Notes: generated from the letters alone by a model not told the origin. Positions 1-6,716 are shown, counted from the stretch's first letter. The stretch: 36,686 nucleotides of DNA from an uncultured bacterium (GCA_903906305.1 CAIVJR010000009.1:1-36686), one strand, 5' to 3'. Program-made: numbers and translations.

Positions 1-231
1 GAAATTCTAAAAGAATATATTTATATATATGATATTAACGATGATCAGACACAATGGTTTGAGAAAGTTAAAGTATTGGCAAGTAAATTAGGGTATGAGA
101 AGGTAGGGGATGTAGCTATGGTTATTAGAGTAGCATTAACACATAGGACAAAGAGTCCAGATCTATATCAAGTAATGAAGGTATTAGGTAAGGAAAAAGT
201 AATACAGAGATTGGAGAAATACATAGGGTAG
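1..231 (+). CDS. gltX: Glutamyl-tRNA synthetase, C-terminal fragment (5' end outside window)
   Basis: The open frame runs from base 1 to TAG at 229-231 and gives 76 residues. It looks like the end of the anticodon-binding domain of a bacterial class I glutamyl-tRNA synthetase: a tryptophan-containing helix, then [13 protein letters not shown] (compare the family pattern RVALTGR..SP.L) and a final [11 protein letters not shown] helix. The full enzyme attaches glutamate to tRNA-Glu and, in bacteria without GlnRS, also to tRNA-Gln before amidation by GatCAB. The catalytic domain lies outside the window. A tRNA-Gln gene begins 22 nt downstream, which fits the non-discriminating role, although that role cannot be shown from this fragment. 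Confidence 0.85.
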   Translation, partial: EILKEYIYIYDINDDQTQWFEKVKVLASKLGYEKVGDVAMVIRVALTHRTKSPDLYQVMKVLGKEKVIQRLEKYIG

Positions 232-235
232 GTGA

Positions 236-241
236 TATAAT
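236..241 (+). promoter_or_regulatory. -10 box for tRNA-Gln
   Basis: A perfect TATAAT lies 12 nt before the mature tRNA 5' end, just after the gltX stop. A convincing -35 box is not visible. It suggests that the tRNA has its own start site as well as possible read-through from gltX. Confidence 0.55.
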
Positions 242-253
242 CATGGCTGTTAT

Positions 254-324
254 TGCCGGATCGTCTAATGGTAGGACGATTGCCTCTGGAGCAGTTAATC
301 ATAGTTCGAATCTATGTCCGGCAA
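254..324 (+). tRNA. tRNA-Gln (anticodon CUG)
   Basis: A full cloverleaf can be folded by eye. The acceptor TGCCGGA (254-260) pairs with TCCGGCA (317-323); 324 is the discriminator A. The D stem is GTCT/GGAC. The anticodon stem ATTGC/GCAGT holds the loop CTCTGGA, whose anticodon CTG reads glutamine CAG. The T arm has the usual TTCGAAT loop. CCA is not encoded, so a CCA-adding enzyme is required. Confidence 0.93.
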
Positions 325-369
325 TATGATATACTGAACAAATATATATTACTTGCTGTCCCGAATAGT

Positions 370-1227
370 ATGAATCTCAAACAATTTGATAACCTCGGTC
401 TAGATATTCAAGGGAAAGTAGTAAGACATGATGGAAGAAGAATTCAAACATATTCTATTGGTAGTGGTGAAAATGTAATTCTTTGCTTACCTCCATTTCC
501 TCATTCAGGAATAATATATTCCCTGTTTATGCTCAAAAATGTTAATCCAAATACTAGGCTTTTAACCTTTGACATTCCAGGATGGATAGGACATTCAGAA
601 TCAAATCATGGTATGGAGAGAGACCCTATTGAGGAAATGACAGAGATAGCGGAAAGTGTGTTAAATGAATATGGCATTAATGATTTTAATCTTTTAGGTT
701 ATTCTTTTGGTGGGGCTGTTGCTATACATTTGGCAAACAAAGATAGAAATAGAATAAAAAGAATGGCCTTGGTGTCTACCATAGTTAATAGCGAGTTAAC
801 TAAAGGTTCTAAGGACTCTAATGCATTAGATATTGTTCAAAAAATGAAATTACATTTTTTTATGAAGTACTATCTAAAGTATAGATTTAGTTTGTACTTT
901 AAACCACTTACTAATGCAGGTGTACCTAGGGAATTTCTTAAAATGTATGAAGATATGATTAATACGGTATCTACAAAGTATGTATTAGAGAGCCTAAGAG
1001 AGCTTTTTCTTGGAGACAGGAGAGAGGAATTGAGGAATATTGCTGACATTCCTATGTTGGTCATAAATTCAAAAAATGAAACAGGATATTTTAGGAAACA
1101 GGCAGGATGTATTAGGCATATTCTTGGGGATGAGAGATCATTATATATGGAAGGCAATCATGAAGACTTCTTGTTATATCCTAATGGCGAAACAGTAAAG
1201 CAGGTTATTAGATTCTTAAGAGTATAA
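370..1227 (+). CDS. Alpha/beta hydrolase fold protein
   Basis: This is a 285-residue soluble alpha/beta hydrolase of unknown substrate. The frame is open back to 253, but that part overlaps the tRNA-Gln gene, so I start at ATG 370 (MNLKQF). The nucleophile elbow GYSFGG carries the catalytic serine after strand NDFNLLGYS. The oxyanion region is probably LPPFPHSG. The late strand PMLVINS is where the acid normally sits, and EGNHEDF supplies the likely catalytic histidine. A lid-like insertion with many basic and aromatic residues lies between. It has no signal peptide. It may be an esterase, lipase or C-C hydrolase; the neighbours do not narrow this. Confidence 0.82.
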   Translation: MNLKQFDNLGLDIQGKVVRHDGRRIQTYSIGSGENVILCLPPFPHSGIIYSLFMLKNVNPNTRLLTFDIPGWIGHSESNHGMERDPIEEMTEIAESVLNEYGINDFNLLGYSFGGAVAIHLANKDRNRIKRMALVSTIVNSELTKGSKDSNALDIVQKMKLHFFMKYYLKYRFSLYFKPLTNAGVPREFLKMYEDMINTVSTKYVLESLRELFLGDRREELRNIADIPMLVINSKNETGYFRKQAGCIRHILGDERSLYMEGNHEDFLLYPNGETVKQVIRFLRV

Positions 1228-1244
1228 GTTATTAAAATAAAATA

Positions 1245-2111
1245 ATGAGTTTGAAGGTAATATTCTGTATGGTAAATAGAGGAAGATTCTGTGATACCAC
1301 AGTAGAGGTTGTTACCAAAATGATTAATGAAAGTGAAAATATCATTTGTATATTTGGAGAATCAGATAGTAGTGATAAGGATATTTCTTTGGACGGAAGA
1401 AAAGTTCTAAAGGATATAATAAAGGCCTCGGGTCGATCAGACTATTCCCAAATTACCGCAAAAAATCAAAACGTTGGTATGAATGCATTAATTTTTGGGG
1501 ATATGAAAACAGAATTCTCGGCTTGGAAGTGTATAAATAGAAACAATCTCAAACATCCACAAAGTATCTCTGAAAGATATATGCATCATAGGATGCATGC
1601 AAAAATAGAATTGGGAAAGAAATTGTCTGAAGATATGGGGGTAGCATATATAAATATTCTAGCCCAGCACCAATCCGCATTTGTTAGACCATTGAGTAGG
1701 TTTAAACAGGCAAGGGAAATTCTAAAATTAGCACACAATAGCGATAAAATAGATACTATGACTTTGGTTGCCAGGGATCAGAATTCATTTCTTCCAGGGG
1801 AGGGTTTTCTTGAACATCAGTTAAGAAAGAAATATGGCATGCATGATTTAACCCATGGTATGAAATCAACATACAATGTTATGAATTTAGAAAATGATTA
1901 TGGTGATTTTGCTCATAGGTTTGTTAGGACTATATATAGCAATTGGATTGGTAGGATAGCAGCGAAATTAGTTACAAATACCGATAAGATTGAATCATTA
2001 TTGGTAGAGAAAGAGGTATTGGATAAATATGATACTAAGGCAATAGATGTGATAATACCTTCTATGGATCATGATTTAGTAGGGGTGGAAATTACAAAAA
2101 AAAGAGAATAA
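1245..2111 (+). CDS. Putative endonuclease/exonuclease/phosphatase (EEP)-fold protein
   Basis: This 288-residue protein starts 17 nt after the hydrolase without a Shine-Dalgarno sequence. I do not recognise a named family, but the order of motifs resembles the EEP (DNase I-like) fold. There is an N-terminal strand with Asn (IFCMVNRG), then ENIICIFGESD where the family has pDIi.lQE. NILAQHQSAF followed by RFKQAREIL resembles the ntHl...R..Q..il segment, and TLVARDQNSF resembles lvGDfN. The C-terminal SMDHDLVGVEI resembles the closing SDH.pv motif. Such enzymes cleave phosphodiesters or phosphomonoesters with a metal ion. Several motif residues deviate, so it could be divergent or inactive. No signal peptide is seen. 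Confidence 0.5.
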   Translation: MSLKVIFCMVNRGRFCDTTVEVVTKMINESENIICIFGESDSSDKDISLDGRKVLKDIIKASGRSDYSQITAKNQNVGMNALIFGDMKTEFSAWKCINRNNLKHPQSISERYMHHRMHAKIELGKKLSEDMGVAYINILAQHQSAFVRPLSRFKQAREILKLAHNSDKIDTMTLVARDQNSFLPGEGFLEHQLRKKYGMHDLTHGMKSTYNVMNLENDYGDFAHRFVRTIYSNWIGRIAAKLVTNTDKIESLLVEKEVLDKYDTKAIDVIIPSMDHDLVGVEITKKRE

Positions 2112-2168
2112 TTCTCTCTATATTTCTATTAGATTAACATTTGTTCTTTTATCCTATAAAATAGCTAT

Positions 2169-2861
2169 ATGGATAATAGCCTAATTTCAATTGAAAAAGA
2201 GAAACAAGATTCTATATTGCCCTCTCATCAGGCTCTGATTGATTTGTATTGGCCAGCAATTGCGAATAGCTCAGAAGAAATTACTGATAAGATATTGCTT
2301 ACAAGTACTGACTTCAAGGGTTCCACTCTATATCCAGAGGGTATTAATATGAGCCTATGGCATATAGAACCTACCTCAAAATTATGTATTGTTGCTAATT
2401 CTGGGAACATATCATTGGTTGGGGGATTGTGGGGGAGTGGGGATAGGAGAGAGACAATGATATTTAATGTAGGAATAGATTCGCAATGTCCTAGGATGCC
2501 GATATCAATGGATATCAAGCGTGGTAGCAAAACACAGATAAGTGTTCAGGAGCTTCTCTTTAATTGGGCAATACATTTTGAAAAAAATAAAGCAAAGGAA
2601 ACACAAAAAACGGATGATATAAATCAAAGTCTATCTGAGAAGGCATTTCTTCAATTAATAAAATATGATACAGGGGTTAAGGTTACGGATGCGTGGCATA
2701 ATAGATTAGAGCTTAGGAATCCTCAGATGTATTTGTCTTATCGAGCAATGAATCACTATTTAACAAAATTCTGGGATTTTGATAAGGGCTTATTGATAGG
2801 ATGGTTGGACAAGAATCTTAAGGTTGTAGAGGGGCAATTACCAAGAATCGATGGATTCTAG
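2169..2861 (+). CDS. Hypothetical protein
   Basis: The 230-residue product is not recognised. It has no signal peptide or membrane helix. The central part contains beta-strand-like stretches and glycines (LVGGLWGSG), and the C-terminal half is more helical and aromatic. ATG 2169 follows a TATAAA-like sequence by about 10 nt and no Shine-Dalgarno is seen. The gene is convergent with the next one, and the stops overlap in the palindrome CTAG, so TAG on each strand is read from the same four bases. Confidence 0.6.
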   Translation: MDNSLISIEKEKQDSILPSHQALIDLYWPAIANSSEEITDKILLTSTDFKGSTLYPEGINMSLWHIEPTSKLCIVANSGNISLVGGLWGSGDRRETMIFNVGIDSQCPRMPISMDIKRGSKTQISVQELLFNWAIHFEKNKAKETQKTDDINQSLSEKAFLQLIKYDTGVKVTDAWHNRLELRNPQMYLSYRAMNHYLTKFWDFDKGLLIGWLDKNLKVVEGQLPRIDGF

Positions 2862-3382
2862 TCAGGCTCTGTGATCTCTTCAATAAATACGTCCGGTGGA
2901 ACATATGCACTTGGGGTATTAGATGTATCCGTAGAAATGTCAGCATCCGATACTGGAGTATTAGATTCAATATCAAAAGATGATACTTGACCACCATTTT
3001 CAATCATATAGCCCTGCTTTTTTCCTAAGTTCTCAACCAATAAAATATTCTCTCCAAATCCGATAAAGTTAAATTGGTCAGTTGGAACAACACCTTCAAT
3101 CCCTTGTTCGATCAAATAGTTTTGTGCTACATCTTCTATCTTCCCAACAAATTTTCCTGGATCAGTATATGCATTTACTTGGATAGGAAGCTGAATTGCC
3201 ACATATGGGTATTTCGGATCGCATGTATCATAAAAACCGTAAGTATAGAGTGGGGTTATGATAATAATCTTGTTTGATCCAACGTTAACTTCTACGTCGT
3301 CATAATCTAGTTCTAAATGTATTCTAGCTTTAAGAGGTGTTTCTAAATTTTCTGGTTCATAAACCTTATCATGAAAATCCAT
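2858..3382 (-). CDS. Hypothetical protein with acidic low-complexity C-terminus
   Basis: The 174-residue product is not recognised. The first two thirds look like a compact alpha/beta domain with beta strands such as NKIIIITPLYTYGF. The last 45 residues are rich in Ser, Thr, Asp, Glu and Pro and are probably disordered. It has no signal peptide or membrane helix. It lies 11 nt downstream of the pepF stop on the same strand and may be transcribed with it. The stop overlaps that of the convergent gene. Confidence 0.6.
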   Translation of the reverse strand: MDFHDKVYEPENLETPLKARIHLELDYDDVEVNVGSNKIIIITPLYTYGFYDTCDPKYPYVAIQLPIQVNAYTDPGKFVGKIEDVAQNYLIEQGIEGVVPTDQFNFIGFGENILLVENLGKKQGYMIENGGQVSSFDIESNTPVSDADISTDTSNTPSAYVPPDVFIEEITEPD

Positions 3383-3393
3383 ATTATTAATAA

Positions 3394-5157
3394 TTACAAC
3401 TTATTTAATAACGTTTTAATCTCTTCAATTCCGTTCTCCCAGAACTCTTTCTTAGTAATATCTATTCCAATATCCTTAAACAACTCCTTAGGTGATTGTG
3501 TAGAACCAGATTCTAAGAACCTCTTAACATATACTATATTCTTTTTATCATCCTTAACCATCTTCTGTAAAGCCTTGGATATCAATAATCCACTAGCATA
3601 TGAATATACGTAGAAGAATCTTCTAAAATGACTAATATATATCCATCCATTTCTCATACCCTCATCTTCTTCAACAGTATCTCCTAGGTATGACTTCATA
3701 TGTTTACAGAACAGATCAGAAATATATTCTTTTGTTAAGAACCCTTTTTCTCTAAAATCATGATGTAATTCAGTCTCAAAATTATAGAAAGCTACCTGTC
3801 TAAATATGGTAGAGGCATTCTCATTCATATTCATATCGAGTATTGCTTGCTTTACTGTTTGATCTGTTGTTGTTCTTAATATCTCCTCTAGTACAAAACC
3901 TTCAAAAAAAGTGCTAGCTACTTCAGCTAAAGAAATAGGGTGCCCACAGTTTATTGCATTCTGTTTTTCATTTGATAGCTCTGCATGAATACCATGACCA
4001 CTTTCATGAGCCATAGTGAGAACATCTCCCAATTGATTCTGAAAGTTCAAAAGCATATATGTAGGAAGGTTTTTGTTTACTGAAATACAAAAAGCACCTC
4101 CAGACTTTCCTTTCTCTGGAGATACATCGTATTGTCCGTTTTGAAAGTATTGGTTGATAGTTTGTCCAAAGAATGGATCCAAATTATTGAAAACTTTCTC
4201 AACTAGATTCTTTGATTGTTCAAATGTATATTTTTGATTTGCCCCTTGAAGTGGAATATTTCTTTCATAGTAGCCTAATTTCTTTAATCCGAGTAACTTA
4301 GCCTTCTTTGCGTAGTATTCTCTCGAAATATTGAAGTTATCTGTAACGGTCTTTACAAGGGTGTCTACTACTTCTGAATCAATATCATCAGCAATATGGG
4401 TTGCGAGATCTGCTCTGGGAAGTTTACGATAATCATCAGTGATTTTTTTAGTTTCTAAAATTGAATTAATTTCAAATTCTGCTATTTCTGCATATTTAGA
4501 GTTAATTCGATTGAATTCTTTTGCGGCAACATCTCTGACTTTCTTATTTAAAGAATGATGATATTGTGTAATGTCATTGTAACTAATTTCTATCTCTTTT
4601 AATTCTTCATTAAGTACCGTAGCTTTCTGTTTATTTAAAAGCTCAGTTAGCATCTTTTTCCAATTAGAATGAGATGTCTTTGAAGTTAAACTAAAAACAT
4701 TTTCTTCTTTTTCAGATAGCAAATATTTTGATATTAGGAATTCTTGTTCCAAATGGTGCTTGTAGGGTTTTAGACCTTCATATTCTAAAAAAGATTTTTG
4801 TTTTGATGAAGGTATTCGGGATATTGTTAAACTAAAAAATTGTATTTCATTTTCTAACTTCGTATATAGCTCATCTATTTGATTTAGTCTTGCCTTTATA
4901 TCTGGATTAGATTGATCCAAATAGTTTCTCAACATGAAGTAATATATTGGTTTCTCACATATTCCAGTAGTAGCTTGTAGCTTTTCGTATTCATCTAATG
5001 CCTTAGCTAAGACTGCTGGATCTTTTGTATATTCTTTGTTAATTTTCCATTTTTTAACAAAGGTATGTACGTTCTTCGTAGCGAGATCTATATCCTTTTG
5101 GATTTGAGGATCTGTTTCTGATTTATAGAGTAGTTTTAGATTCCATTTGGTTATCAT
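3394..5157 (-). CDS. pepF: Oligoendopeptidase F (peptidase family M3)
   Basis: This cytoplasmic zinc metallopeptidase of 587 residues degrades short peptides and is close to the usual PepF length of about 600. The active-site motif is HESGH at residues 384-388, in the context TMAHESGHGIHAEL. Downstream SLAEVASTFFEGF carries the third metal ligand Glu. An N-terminal helical domain and a C-terminal region rich in Tyr (FFYVYSYASG) match family M3B. ATG at 5157 lies only 5 nt from a perfect TATAAT (5163-5168, minus strand), so the mRNA is probably leaderless. The substrate is inferred from the family only. Confidence 0.93.
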   Translation of the reverse strand: MITKWNLKLLYKSETDPQIQKDIDLATKNVHTFVKKWKINKEYTKDPAVLAKALDEYEKLQATTGICEKPIYYFMLRNYLDQSNPDIKARLNQIDELYTKLENEIQFFSLTISRIPSSKQKSFLEYEGLKPYKHHLEQEFLISKYLLSEKEENVFSLTSKTSHSNWKKMLTELLNKQKATVLNEELKEIEISYNDITQYHHSLNKKVRDVAAKEFNRINSKYAEIAEFEINSILETKKITDDYRKLPRADLATHIADDIDSEVVDTLVKTVTDNFNISREYYAKKAKLLGLKKLGYYERNIPLQGANQKYTFEQSKNLVEKVFNNLDPFFGQTINQYFQNGQYDVSPEKGKSGGAFCISVNKNLPTYMLLNFQNQLGDVLTMAHESGHGIHAELSNEKQNAINCGHPISLAEVASTFFEGFVLEEILRTTTDQTVKQAILDMNMNENASTIFRQVAFYNFETELHHDFREKGFLTKEYISDLFCKHMKSYLGDTVEEDEGMRNGWIYISHFRRFFYVYSYASGLLISKALQKMVKDDKKNIVYVKRFLESGSTQSPKELFKDIGIDITKKEFWENGIEEIKTLLNKL

Positions 5158-5162
5158 ATTAC

Positions 5163-5168
5163 ATTATA
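5163..5168 (-). promoter_or_regulatory. -10 box, leaderless pepF
   Basis: TATAAT on the minus strand is separated from the pepF ATG by 5 nt (GTAAT), so transcription should start at or next to the start codon. Confidence 0.6.
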
Positions 5169-5195
5169 CCTTAATGAAGATACTATGGGAAAGTA

Positions 5196-5225
5196 TTGAC
5201 AGAATATAGAGAGGGGAGTGATAAT
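5196..5225 (+). promoter_or_regulatory. Promoter for structured RNA A
   Basis: A perfect -35 TTGACA (5196-5201), an 18-nt spacer and -10 GATAAT (5220-5225, preceded by T) predict a start near 5232. It is divergent from pepF and has one of the few strong -35 boxes in the window. Confidence 0.6.
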
Positions 5226-5267
5226 GTGGATGTAATAGCCATAGGTTATGAAAAGGGAGGGCTCAAT

Positions 5268-5288
5268 ATGAGTTTAACTATTTCCTAA
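5268..5288 (+). CDS. Possible 6-residue leader ORF at the 5' end of RNA A
   Basis: ATG 5268 through TAA 5288 encodes MSLTIS. The purine run GGGAGGG (5255-5261) is well placed as a ribosome site. The ORF ends before the first strong helix. It may be a leader peptide or simply chance; no composition points to a sensed amino acid. Confidence 0.2.
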   Translation: MSLTIS

Positions 5289-5664
5289 AATAAACTGGCG
5301 GGAATTACCCTAGTCTTGTAGCTAGAAATGACTAGGCCTTACGTGGCACCACGTCAAGAGCTTTGTTCTGTGTGGTCGTCGGCGCGACTCACAAATAAAG
5401 TAAAAGGTGCAGAGGAGTGCTTGGTACTTTCGCTATCTGAAGATTTTTTTAACTTAAAAAACTCAGATTCCAACCACTCCTCTCAAGAACTACTCAAATA
5501 TTTGTGTAAATCAATTTCAAAGCTTGTGAATAATCCCAAGGTCCAGTCTTCTTTAACGGAGGATTGACAGAAGATATGTCTGGAGTAATAATATACATGT
5601 TCGTATTGGTTCAGCTTGCAAATTATGAAGCTGGATAGGTTTTCCCCTAACCAAGGAGGTTAAT

Positions 5665-5772
5665 ATGTGGGAAAATAGATTTTTGTTAGTGGCTCGTCGC
5701 TCTTTGAATACCGTGGATCCGTTTGCCAAAATTTTCTTCGTGCAACCTCGCTGCTCTTTCTCCTTCAGCTAG
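5665..5772 (+). CDS. Possible 35-residue ORF inside RNA A, with masked ribosome site
   Basis: ATG 5665 to TAG 5770-5772 encodes 35 residues beginning MWENRFLLVARRS, rich in Arg, Phe and Ser. An ideal AAGGAGG (5653-5659) precedes it by 5 nt. That site lies in the loop and 3' arm of the hairpin TAACC/GGTTA, itself flanked by TTTTCCC/GGGAAAA. The stop codon falls within the next helix (AGCTAG, 5767-5772). The function is unknown. The overlap with paired segments makes structural rather than coding conservation equally likely. Confidence 0.25.
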   Translation: MWENRFLLVARRSLNTVDPFAKIFFVQPRCSFSFS

Positions 5773-5975
5773 CCCATGGTCCAGGCCGATGTGCCTCTAG
5801 CTAAAACGGAGAAATGTAAGTGAACCAATAGGGTTAATCAGAGTCTAGAAAGCTTATAAGCTTTCGCCATATGGACGGGTGTGCAGGGTTTGTGTGACCT
5901 TTTGGTCCTCATTTTATACCTGCGCCCCGTTCATGAATTTCATATTCTCGTCTTTTTAATCCCATATCTTTGATA

Positions 5976-5981
5976 TATAAT
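5976..5981 (+). promoter_or_regulatory. -10 box before element B
   Basis: TATAAT follows the presumed end of RNA A by about 20 nt. The -35 region is only T-rich. A transcript starting near 5988 would contain the hairpins of element B. Read-through from A is also possible. Confidence 0.35.
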
Positions 5982-5987
5982 CAATCA

Positions 5988-6150
5988 TGTTTGAAACACT
6001 TCAATATCTTTCATATGAAGGAGGTGATTCAATGGGGATTACAACAGCAAATTCATGTATTCTGTGAATTGATGACAATCACTTGCTGTTGTAAAGAGGA
6101 AAAGAAAAATATGGATAAATATCCAATCCTATCTCTTTTCCTCTTCCCCT
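5988..6150 (+). ncRNA. Structured segment B: two perfect 12-bp hairpins
   Basis: The first hairpin pairs TTACAACAGCAA (6039-6050) with TTGCTGTTGTAA (6083-6094) and contains an inner ATTCA/TGAAT (6051-6055/6065-6069). The second begins immediately: AAGAGGAAAAGA (6094-6105) pairs with TCTTTTCCTCTT (6134-6145), capped by TGGAT/ATCCA. Two consecutive perfect 12-bp stems are very unlikely by chance. There is no U tract after the second arm, so it is not a classical terminator. The strand is inferred from the neighbouring RNAs. It may be a leader, a small RNA or part of a longer transcript. Confidence 0.5.
6032..6067 (+). CDS. Possible 11-residue leader peptide in segment B
   Basis: The sequence AAGGAGGTGAT (6018-6028), a near-perfect complement of the 16S rRNA 3' end, precedes ATG 6032 by 3 nt. 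The ORF encodes MGITTANSCIL and ends at TGA 6065-6067. The codons form the 5' arm and loop of the 12-bp hairpin 6039-6094, so a translating ribosome would open it. This is the geometry of an attenuator, but no downstream gene follows directly. Expression is unproven. Confidence 0.35.
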   Translation: MGITTANSCIL

Positions 6151-6180
6151 AAACTCTTTAATATCCCATAGTTATGTTTG

Positions 6181-6186
6181 TATAAT
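6181..6186 (+). promoter_or_regulatory. -10 box before element C
   Basis: TATAAT lies about 14 nt before the outer helix of segment C. The upstream region has no good -35 box. Confidence 0.35.
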
Positions 6187-6192
6187 ACCGTT

Positions 6193-6405
6193 GTAATTGA
6201 TTCTCTACGGAAGAAATGGAGATGTCACTCTTGTTTGAAAAAATAGAATAATTTCGGTTTCGCAAATCGAGCCCAAAAACACTATTTATTTCGCTATAAA
6301 ACACACGTAGAGAATACAAGCAACAAAGATGGGGAGTCCTATGAGAATCTAGATGAAAATCTAAACACAATTCACTCTACTTACATAACACTCCCCATCT
6401 GAACA
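6193..6405 (+). ncRNA. Structured segment C
   Basis: Three nested or consecutive helices are visible. A perfect 10-bp helix joins ATTCTCTACG (6200-6209) with CGTAGAGAAT (6306-6315) and encloses CGGTTT/AAATCG (6255-6260/6264-6269), which has a plus-strand G-U pair. A perfect 11-bp helix then pairs AGATGGGGAGT (6327-6337) with ACTCCCCATCT (6390-6400) and encloses TAGAT-GAAA-ATCTA (6350-6363), a stem with a GNRA-type tetraloop. There is no U tract after the last stem. A 70-residue minus-strand frame covers the same bases but has no coding character. The family is not recognised. Confidence 0.45.
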
Positions 6406-6427
6406 CCTCTTTCATATTAGAATATTA

Positions 6428-6457
6428 TTGACAATTTCTTTCTTAACAACCTATATT
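6428..6457 (+). promoter_or_regulatory. Promoter for small RNA D
   Basis: TTGACA (6428-6433), an 18-nt spacer and TATATT (6452-6457, within a TATATTATATA tract) predict a start at about 6464, immediately before the terminal helix of RNA D. Confidence 0.65.
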
Positions 6458-6463
6458 ATATAT

Positions 6464-6688
6464 GAAGTCTAGCTGGATTTTTTTTGCTACTCTTCGATGG
6501 AAAGAATAGGGGATAAGAAAGGAGGCCATATTGGTCAAGAATGTATAACTTCCTTTATTTGAAATCTTGCCGTCACCGACATCTTGCCATTGGGAGTAAT
6601 GCCCAGTTTAGAATTGAAACCTATTCTGGTAGCTAGACATAGGATAGAGTCCTAACCATTTACCATGTGGACTCTATCCTTTTTCTCT
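6464..6688 (+). ncRNA. Small structured RNA D with its own promoter and terminator
   Basis: About 225 nt between a sigma70-like promoter and a Rho-independent terminator. The 3' segment GTAGCTAGAC (6629-6638) pairs with two 5' pieces, GCTAC (6486-6490) and GTCTA (6467-6471), leaving a bulge with eight T. Next come AGAATAGG/CCTATTCT (6503-6510/6620-6627), AAAGGA/TCCTTT (6518-6523/6551-6556) and GGCC/GGTC (6524-6527/6533-6536). The closed terminal helix and length are compatible with a 6S-like or other housekeeping small RNA. The large asymmetric bulge argues against a standard 6S fold, and no SRP, tmRNA or RNase P signature is present. Conditional action on ileS through read-through is possible but not shown. 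Confidence 0.6.
6641..6685 (+). terminator. Rho-independent terminator of RNA D
   Basis: AGGATAGAGTCC (6641-6652) pairs perfectly with GGACTCTATCCT (6669-6680), and TTTTT follows. This is the clearest terminator in the noncoding region and separates D from the ileS leader. Confidence 0.85.
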
Positions 6689-6704
6689 TTCATTAAATAT
6701 CTGA

Positions 6705-6710
6705 TATAAT
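6705..6710 (+). promoter_or_regulatory. -10 box for the ileS T-box leader
   Basis: TATAAT lies directly after the RNA D terminator. The start would be near 6717, giving a leader of about 225 nt before the ileS ATG. The -35 region is weak. Confidence 0.55.
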
Positions 6711-6716
6711 CATCCT

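Larger units (their letters stand above)
5232..5957 (+). ncRNA. Large ornate structured RNA (element A), family not recognised
   Basis: About 725 nt without a convincing gene, denser in G and C than its surroundings. Helices visible by eye: 5309-5315/5330-5336; 5341-5345/5350-5354; 5371-5378/5385-5393; a long arm 5411-5424/5470-5483 capped by 5435-5440/5463-5468; 5544-5551/5559-5566; a perfect long-range 10-bp helix 5604-5613/5821-5830 enclosing further hairpins (5612-5617/5628-5633, 5640-5652/5658-5675, 5757-5772/5797-5814); 5848-5853/5860-5865; and 5871-5887/5919-5934 with inner 5896-5899/5904-5907. Several pairs are G-U in the plus strand and would be A-C in the minus strand, which sets the sense. 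Promoter at 5196-5225; a T run at 5952-5956 may mark the end. I could not find RNase P, tmRNA, SRP or 6S signatures. Confidence 0.6.

Noticed and set aside
253-369. Upstream extension of the alpha/beta hydrolase frame
   Set aside because: It coincides with the tRNA-Gln gene, so the frame is open by chance there.
5328-5567. 79-codon plus-strand ORF within RNA A
   Set aside because: It lies entirely over strong helices, has no ribosome site at its ATG, and its product shows low-complexity and no domain-like pattern.
5232-5957. RNase P RNA, tmRNA, SRP RNA or group I/II intron as the identity of RNA A
   Set aside because: I found no GAAAGTCC/ACAGAA pair in correct order, no tRNA-like T arm, no SRP apical motif and no domain V. 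The R-like TCAGAGTCTAGA (5838-5849) comes after the S-like AAGATAT, the wrong order for group I.
6158-6370. 70-codon minus-strand ORF in segment C
   Set aside because: No promoter, ribosome site or recognisable protein; the bases are explained better by RNA helices.
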